Under the pieces are notes generated by a model. The model ran no database searches. It saw only the letters and a list, made by a program, of their open reading frames with translations, and was not told where the DNA came from. 25,311 nt of DNA, from IMG/VR virus record IMGVR_UViG_3300030333_001521, positions 1-25,311 of that record; one strand, written 5' to 3'. Below, piece by piece: positions 21,570-25,311 of the stretch (position 1 is the first letter of the stretch; each line of letters opens with the position of its first letter). A program made the position numbers and the translations under genes. The stretch is from a virus.

Positions 21570-21585
21570 TTGACAAATTTGTCAA
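21570..21585. promoter_or_regulatory. 16-bp perfect palindrome, putative operator
   Basis: TTGACAAATTTGTCAA. It shares the frame TTG-N2-AAATTT-N2-CAA with the palindrome at 21891-21906, suggesting two sites for one dimeric regulator. It contains -35-like TTGACA on both strands, but neither has a good -10 at 17 bp. Confidence 0.45.
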
Positions 21586-21659
21586 GCATAAAGATTAGAG
21601 AATGTCTAATAATATTTTGGAATATGTAAAGAATTAAAAGTTATAAAGTATTAAAGACA

Positions 21660-21690
21660 GGGGGGCAGGTGTCCACCCCCGTACCCCCTA
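21660..21690. other. GC-rich hairpin in AT-rich control region
   Basis: GGGGG (21661-21665) and CCCCC (21676-21680) bracket a partly paired 10-nt centre, followed by another CCCCC run (21684-21688). This is the only GC-rich patch in about 800 bp. It might be a packaging (cos/pac), origin or protein-binding element; neither strand shows a T tract typical of a terminator. Confidence 0.4.
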
Positions 21691-21849
21691 TATATATATA
21701 GATCTCGAACATTTTAAGAAACTTTTAACTCGTTAACTTGATAAATGCCGCATAACTTATATACTCTATATGCGCTATATTTGCTATATTCTAATACTTG
21801 GAAGGGGAGGGAGTTAGTTAGGTATTTAACCCCGGGAGGCTTAAAGAAT

Positions 21850-21878
21850 ATTATACATACAGATTTCAATTTTGTCAA
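21850..21878 (-). promoter_or_regulatory. consensus sigma70 promoter, leftward
   Basis: Minus strand: TTGACA (21873-21878), 17-bp spacer, TATAAT (21850-21855). Transcription would begin near 21843 and run about 750 nt through gene-free DNA before the 262-aa gene. The spacer carries AAATCTGTA at the same place as the promoter at 12573-12601. Confidence 0.85.
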
Positions 21879-21890
21879 GAACTTTTTAAT

Positions 21891-21906
21891 TTGTGAAATT
21901 TCACAA
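21891..21906. promoter_or_regulatory. 16-bp perfect palindrome between divergent promoters, putative operator
   Basis: TTGTGAAATTTCACAA is located between the two divergent promoters, 13 bp from the leftward -35 and 32 bp from the rightward -35, a suitable place to control both. It resembles the palindrome at 21570-21585. Confidence 0.55.
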
Positions 21907-21937
21907 GAAATAACACCCTAAAATTTTAAAAAAAGAC

Positions 21938-21966
21938 TTGACAAGTTCGTTAACTAGACCTATAAT
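21938..21966 (+). promoter_or_regulatory. consensus sigma70 promoter of the packaging operon
   Basis: Plus strand: TTGACA (21938-21943), 17-bp spacer, TATAAT (21961-21966), with A/T-rich UP-like sequence just upstream. The ATG of the first gene is at 21974, about where transcription should begin. Confidence 0.85.
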
Positions 21967-21973
21967 ACAAACT

Positions 21974-22414
21974 ATGGCTAACACATACCTACAAGAAACA
22001 AACAATAAAGATAGAATCTTAACAGATAAACAACAAAAGTTCTTAGATTGTTTAATAGAACACAATGGTAATGCAAAACTAGCAGCCCAAGAAGCAGGAT
22101 ATAGCGGTAATCACTATCAAGTTGTAAAGTCTTTAAAGAATGAGATAATAGACTTAGCCACAGACATCCTAGCAAACAGCGCACCTCAAGCAGCGATAAA
22201 GATGGTAGACATAATGAACAGTGATATGCCGATACCACAAGTAGCAAACAAACTACAAGCAGCTCAAACAATACTAGATCGTGTAGGTGTCGTTAAAAAA
22301 GAACGAGTAGAAGTAGATCACAAAACAAATGGTGGTGTATTTATATTACCAGCAAAAAAAGAAGTAATAAACGTAGTTGAAGGAGAATATACAGAACAAG
22401 ATGACGATGAATAG
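21974..22414 (+). CDS. terminase small subunit-like DNA-packaging protein
   Basis: A 146-residue protein with LTDKQQKFLDCLIEHNGNAK and AAQEAGYSG (about 20-48), the helix-turn-helix region typical of phage small terminases, followed by a helical oligomerisation region (ANSAPQAAIKMVDIMNSDMP) and an acidic tail. Small terminase recognises the packaging site and hands DNA to TerL. The frame extends up to a TTG at 21938, but that codon is the promoter -35; ATG 21974 is the real start and leaves almost no 5' leader. It heads the operon that ends in terL. Confidence 0.75.
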   Translation: MANTYLQETNNKDRILTDKQQKFLDCLIEHNGNAKLAAQEAGYSGNHYQVVKSLKNEIIDLATDILANSAPQAAIKMVDIMNSDMPIPQVANKLQAAQTILDRVGVVKKERVEVDHKTNGGVFILPAKKEVINVVEGEYTEQDDDE

Positions 22415-22586
22415 TGATGACTATGAAATATTTAGAAAATGGTGTAGAAACCTATACGATGAGAATTGTTTAGAAAGACACCGAAACGGTTTACCACCTT
22501 ACAAGGATTTCGAAGATTATTATCACTTACACTTAAAATGGCTAGAGAAAAAATACAATGATAAACAAACCCGACATCAACTTTAA
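22401..22586 (+). CDS. hypothetical protein, 61 aa
   Basis: Overlaps the end of the terS-like gene by 14 nt. ATG 22401 or 22407 may start it; no strong ribosome binding site is seen, so coupling to the upstream gene is likely. The product is charged and aromatic (YEIFRKWCRNLYDENCLERH; FEDYYHLHLKWLEKKY). No family recognised. Confidence 0.6.
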   Translation: MTMNSDDYEIFRKWCRNLYDENCLERHRNGLPPYKDFEDYYHLHLKWLEKKYNDKQTRHQL

Positions 22587-22791
22587 ACACTTAAAAGAAA
22601 CCAACGAAGGATACTTTGAACATATGAGCATTGCTATATGGTATGCTCTTCGTTTAGGTGGGTTGGCTCTACGTGTAGCTGTACATTCAATCCTTCCTTT
22701 TATTTGGTACAATGAAATAGATTCCAATCTTCGTAGACTCAACCAAGACAGACACGACAGAGCTTGTCTCAAAAGCAGATACTTGAACTAA
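22558..22791 (+). CDS. DUF6356-like small membrane protein, 77 aa
   Basis: Pattern FKHLKETNEGYFEHMSIAIW followed by a hydrophobic segment (YALRLGGLALRVAVHSILPF, residues about 29-48) matches the DUF6356 family of phage and bacterial small membrane proteins of unknown function. The rest is basic and charged. Overlaps the preceding gene by 29 nt. Confidence 0.75.
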   Translation: MINKPDINFKHLKETNEGYFEHMSIAIWYALRLGGLALRVAVHSILPFIWYNEIDSNLRRLNQDRHDRACLKSRYLN

Positions 22792-22792
22792 G

Positions 22793-23002
22793 ATGCCTAC
22801 TAAATTTAGACCAACAGAAAAAAACTACGACAGACGTACAGGAAAAAATGTTATTGTTCGTCACTATATGAAGTCAGTACCAAAACAAGAACTGATAGAT
22901 TACTTAAACAAAGACTCAGCACCGAAAAAAAAGAAACATAAAGTCTTAAAAGAATTAGAACGCAGAGGAATCAAACTTATATGGAGAACTAAAGATGTCT
23001 AA
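22793..23002 (+). CDS. conserved small basic phage protein, 69 aa
   Basis: Starts one base after the previous stop. The pattern MPTKFRPTEKNYDRRTGK...HHY-like core...QELIDYLNK and KVLKELERRG recurs in marine phages next to terminase genes as I recall, with no known role. Strongly basic. Confidence 0.7.
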   Translation: MPTKFRPTEKNYDRRTGKNVIVRHYMKSVPKQELIDYLNKDSAPKKKKHKVLKELERRGIKLIWRTKDV

Positions 23003-23285
23003 GAAAAAAGATCCAAGACTTGCAAGAGCAGGTGTCAGTGGATACAATAAACCCAAAAGAACTCCCAACCATCCTACGAAATCGCATATTGTTGTAGCCA
23101 AAGAAGGAGACAAAATAAAAACGATTCGTTTTGGACAAAAAGGAGCCAAAACAGCAGGCAAGCCTAAAGCAGGCGAGTCTCGTAAAATGAAAATGAAACG
23201 CAAGTCGTTCAAAGCTCGGCACGCTAAAAACATCAAAAGAGGAAAGATGTCAGCAGCGTATTGGGCAGATAAAGTAAAGTGGTGA
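22995..23285 (+). CDS. DUF6321-like basic phage protein, 96 aa
   Basis: Recognised by its conserved text: DPRLARAGVSGYNKPKRTPN, HPTKSHIVVAKEGDKIKTIR, then KAGESRKMKMKRKSFKARH and a C-terminal MSAAYWADKVKW. This is a conserved phage protein family of unknown function. Lys/Arg-rich throughout, with no acidic cluster, consistent with nucleic-acid binding. Overlaps the previous gene by 8 nt. Confidence 0.8.
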   Translation: MSKKKDPRLARAGVSGYNKPKRTPNHPTKSHIVVAKEGDKIKTIRFGQKGAKTAGKPKAGESRKMKMKRKSFKARHAKNIKRGKMSAAYWADKVKW

Positions 23286-23288
23286 TCT

Positions 23289-23489
23289 ATGCGTAGAAAG
23301 AAAACAACAACTAAAAAGAAAAAATCAACAGTCAATAAAGCAGGCAACTACACTAAGCCTACTATGCGTAAAGCTTTGTTCAATCAAATCAAAGCAGGAT
23401 CAAAAGGCGGTAAACCCGGTCAATGGTCTGCACGTAAAGCACAAATGTTAGCCAAGCAATACAAAGCTAAAGGCGGAGGTTACAAATAA
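23289..23489 (+). CDS. DUF5872-like polybasic protein, 66 aa
   Basis: A Lys-rich N-terminal tail (RRKKTTTKKKKS) precedes the conserved core KGGKPGQWSARKAQMLAKQY and GGGYK, which I recognise as a DUF5872-type segment. No known function. Starts 3 nt after the previous stop. Confidence 0.75.
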   Translation: MRRKKTTTKKKKSTVNKAGNYTKPTMRKALFNQIKAGSKGGKPGQWSARKAQMLAKQYKAKGGGYK

Positions 23490-23490
23490 T

Positions 23491-23751
23491 ATGGCACTGA
23501 AAGCATCTCAAAAGTCTTTAAAGAAATGGACAAAACAAAAATGGAGAACACCTAGCGGTAAAAAGTCTTCTGAAACTGGTGAGGTCTATGCGCCTTCAGC
23601 AAAAATTAAAAAACTTAAATCAACCGCAGCAGGTCGAAAGAAACTAGCAGCAGCAAACAGAAAAAAGAGAGCAGCGACCAAAGCAGGCAAGCAACACGCT
23701 AGACACGGACTCCACAAAAAACGAACTACAAAAAAGAAAAAGAAAAAATGA
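23491..23751 (+). CDS. polybasic phage protein, 86 aa
   Basis: The N-terminus KASQKSLKKWTKQKWRTPSG and YAPSAKIKKLKS resembles a second DUF5872-type segment; the second half is Lys/Arg/Ala repeats ending in six Lys. Such histone-like composition suggests DNA compaction or binding. ATGA overlap with the next gene. Confidence 0.75.
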   Translation: MALKASQKSLKKWTKQKWRTPSGKKSSETGEVYAPSAKIKKLKSTAAGRKKLAAANRKKRAATKAGKQHARHGLHKKRTTKKKKKK

Positions 23752-24056
23752 CAACAGAAGCAAGTCAAAGTCTTTTAAATAAAACAATTCCTGATTTAAA
23801 AAGAAGAACAAGTTCGACTGTTCCTTTTGGATACGAGTTATCTAAAGAAGATGAACACTACTTGGAACCTGTTCCTAAACAATTAGAAGCACTAGAAGCT
23901 GTTGAAGAAATGATTGTTAAAGAACAGATATCTCTTCGTGATGCTTGTTATTGGTTAGAAAACCATACAGGTCGCAGTATAAGCCACGTAGGTTTAAAGA
24001 AAATCATAGATAAGAAGTATGGAACAAGACAAGAAAGATTGGGAATTACATCCTGA
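23748..24056 (+). CDS. putative HTH DNA-packaging accessory protein, 102 aa
   Basis: A soluble protein whose C-terminal part (SLRDACYWLENHTGRSISHV then GLKKIIDKKYG) reads like a helix-turn-helix of the resolvase/invertase HTH type. It is immediately upstream of terL and overlaps it by 38 nt. It may be the true small terminase, or a partner of the terS-like protein at 21974. Confidence 0.7.
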   Translation: MTTEASQSLLNKTIPDLKRRTSSTVPFGYELSKEDEHYLEPVPKQLEALEAVEEMIVKEQISLRDACYWLENHTGRSISHVGLKKIIDKKYGTRQERLGITS

Positions 24057-25311
24057 GAATTATCAAACCGAAGAAGATGGTGTTACGTTTAAATTAAAAA
24101 AAGACGGAACACCTCGTAAAAAGGGAGGTAGACCCAAAGGATCAAAGAGTAATTACAATTACCACTCCAAGACCAAAGCAAAAATGAATGCTAGAAAGTC
24201 TATGGGTAAAAAGAAAAAAAGAATTAAACAACTCCAAGCTCAGATTAATTCTTACAAGACAAACTTAAAAAAACAAAAAGAAGTCTATAAAAAACTTGAC
24301 AACAATTCAGAGAATCAAGTTGTTCTAGACACAGAAATCGAAGAACTCATTCCGAGTGTCCAACAAGAAATAAAAAACAATCCTGACGAGAATGTAGTCT
24401 TTCATCCGAATAGTGGACCACAAACAGAGTTCTTAGCAGCAGGTGAAAAAGATGTGCTTTATGGTGGAGCAGCAGGAGGCGGTAAATCTTACGCAATGTT
24501 AGTAGACCCCCTTCGCTATGCACATAAGTCTGCTCATCGTGCTTTGATACTTCGTAGGTCTATGCCAGAGTTACGAGAACTTATTGACAAGTCTCGTGAA
24601 TTATATCCACAAGCTTTTCCGGGAGCCAAGTTCAGAGAAGTTGAAAAGTTATGGAACTTTCCAAGCGGTGCAAAGATAGAGTTTGGATTCCTTGAACGAG
24701 ATGCAGATGTTTATCGTTATCAAGGCCAAGCATACAGTTGGATTGGTTTTGACGAGATAACTCACCTTCCTACAGAGTTCGGTTGGAACTATTTAGCTTC
24801 ACGTTTAAGAACAACAGATCCCGAGATAGAACCTTACCTAAGATGCACAGCTAACCCCGGTGGTGTTGGCGCACATTGGGTTAAAAAGCGCTACATAGAG
24901 CCTGCGGAATCAAATAAAAGCTTTATAGGTTCAGATGGCTTGACAAGAAAGTTTATTCCTGCTAAGTTAGATGACAATCCTTATCTAGCTAAAGATGGAA
25001 GATACGAGCAAATGCTTAAAGCTCTTCCTCCCATACAACGAAGACAACTCTTAGAAGGCAATTGGGATGTCGCTGAAGGTGCTGCATTTGTTGAGTTTGA
25101 CCCCACAGTACACGTTATCGAACCTTTCTTTCTTCCTATAGTGTGGGAAAGGGTAAAAGGCATTGACTATGGGTACTCTTCAGAGAGTTGTTGTTTATGG
25201 GGAGCCATAGACAGAAGTGACGGAACTTTAATAATTTATAGAGAATTATACAAAAAAAACTTGACAGGTCTTGATTTAGGTCGTATAATAACGGAAATGG
25301 AAGTAGAAGAT
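24019..25311 (+). CDS. terL: terminase large subunit, N-terminal 431 residues (3'-truncated by window edge)
   Basis: ATP-driven packaging motor and nuclease. ATPase motifs: Walker A GGAAGGGKS (149-157), Walker B WIGFDEI (241-247), coupling motif CTANPGG (276-282). The nuclease domain begins with GIDYG (D383 as the first metal ligand). The frame is open to the last base, so the rest of the nuclease is outside. Unusually, about 120 residues precede the ATPase: an AT-hook-like KKGGRPKGSK (34-43), a very basic stretch and a coiled coil (KRIKQLQAQINSYKTNLKKQ). ATG 24019 has AGAAG nearby and overlaps the previous gene by 38 nt. Confidence 0.95.
   Translation, partial: MEQDKKDWELHPENYQTEEDGVTFKLKKDGTPRKKGGRPKGSKSNYNYHSKTKAKMNARKSMGKKKKRIKQLQAQINSYKTNLKKQKEVYKKLDNNSENQVVLDTEIEELIPSVQQEIKNNPDENVVFHPNSGPQTEFLAAGEKDVLYGGAAGGGKSYAMLVDPLRYAHKSAHRALILRRSMPELRELIDKSRELYPQAFPGAKFREVEKLWNFPSGAKIEFGFLERDADVYRYQGQAYSWIGFDEITHLPTEFGWNYLASRLRTTDPEIEPYLRCTANPGGVGAHWVKKRYIEPAESNKSFIGSDGLTRKFIPAKLDDNPYLAKDGRYEQMLKALPPIQRRQLLEGNWDVAEGAAFVEFDPTVHVIEPFFLPIVWERVKGIDYGYSSESCCLWGAIDRSDGTLIIYRELYKKNLTGLDLGRIITEMEVED

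Larger units (their letters stand above)
21096..21937. other. 842-bp gene-free control region, possible origin
   Basis: No supportable ORF on either strand. It holds the right inverted repeat (21130-21161), a palindrome shared with the terminator (21313-21332), a 16-bp palindrome (21570-21585), a GC-rich hairpin (21660-21690) next to a TATATA palindrome, a short tandem GCTATATTT-like repeat (about 21772-21790), a consensus leftward promoter (21850-21878) and a second 16-bp palindrome (21891-21906). Its high AT content and palindromes at the divergence of two transcription units would suit a replication origin or packaging site; that is inference. Confidence 0.6.

Noticed and set aside
21938-21973. 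TTG-initiated 12-codon extension of the terS-like gene
   Set aside because: The TTG is part of the promoter -35 box, so this segment would not be transcribed.
22955-23347. Long antisense ORFs opposite the basic small genes
   Set aside because: They are hydrophobic or Phe-rich shadows caused by AAA/AAG-rich coding sequence on the plus strand.
1-25311. CRISPR array, rRNA, insertion sequence, integrase or phage RNA polymerase
   Set aside because: No regularly spaced repeats, rRNA signatures, transposase motifs, tyrosine/serine recombinase motifs or single-subunit RNA polymerase motifs were seen in the translated frames.

Overview
The window looks like part of the genome of a tailed marine dsDNA phage (Caudoviricetes), AT-rich (roughly 35% GC by eye). 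The evidence is a gapped but recognisable T7-style replication set (family A DNA polymerase, primase-helicase, gp2.5-like SSB, endonuclease I), a phage-type class II ribonucleotide reductase, a large terminase that runs off the right edge, and many densely packed small genes joined by ATGA or TAATG overlaps. No single-subunit RNA polymerase, integrase or recognisable repressor is visible. Near-consensus sigma70 promoters (TTGACA, 17 bp, TATAAT or TACAAT) and AGGAGG ribosome binding sites suggest a proteobacterial host; this is inference.

Layout. (1) 1-2963, plus strand: the end of the late operon, with a conserved partial gene, a 737-residue exported protein (signal peptide, nidogen-like region, Cys repeats, long Glu/Tyr-rich tract) and a one-helix coiled-coil membrane protein. 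(2) 2960-12301, minus strand: the nucleotide and DNA metabolism block, read as ssb, a coiled-coil protein, primase-helicase, DNA polymerase, an HNH endonuclease, a PD-(D/E)XK exonuclease, two unknowns, endonuclease I, an acyl-CoA thioesterase, DUF3310, nrdJ and an unknown. (3) 12605-19566, minus strand: about twenty small accessory genes, a C5-cytosine methyltransferase with an expanded target-recognition region and a gp88-like Cys-rich protein. Four genes here or in the leaders are too short for routine ORF calling (25, 55, 55 and 57 residues), and a fifth has 51 residues. (4) 19567-20009: a gene-poor stretch with a tRNA-like element lacking an anticodon arm, a candidate structured RNA and a minus-strand terminator. 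(5) 20010-21095: two unknown genes, one of them (262 aa) bracketed by a 32-bp inverted repeat. (6) 21096-21973: a gene-free control region with palindromes, a GC-rich hairpin and two divergent consensus promoters. (7) 21974-25311, plus strand: the packaging operon, starting with an apparently leaderless small-terminase-like gene, then DUF6356-like and several very basic small proteins, an HTH-like protein and terL.

How it works together (inference). Host sigma70 polymerase would fire leftward from the control region and from internal promoters near 13.9, 12.6 and 12.4 kb to express accessory and replication genes, and rightward to express packaging and structural genes. Replication and nucleotide supply are combined in one long leftward operon. 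Regulation appears to use palindromic operators within or next to promoters, RNA hairpins between small genes, and translational coupling.
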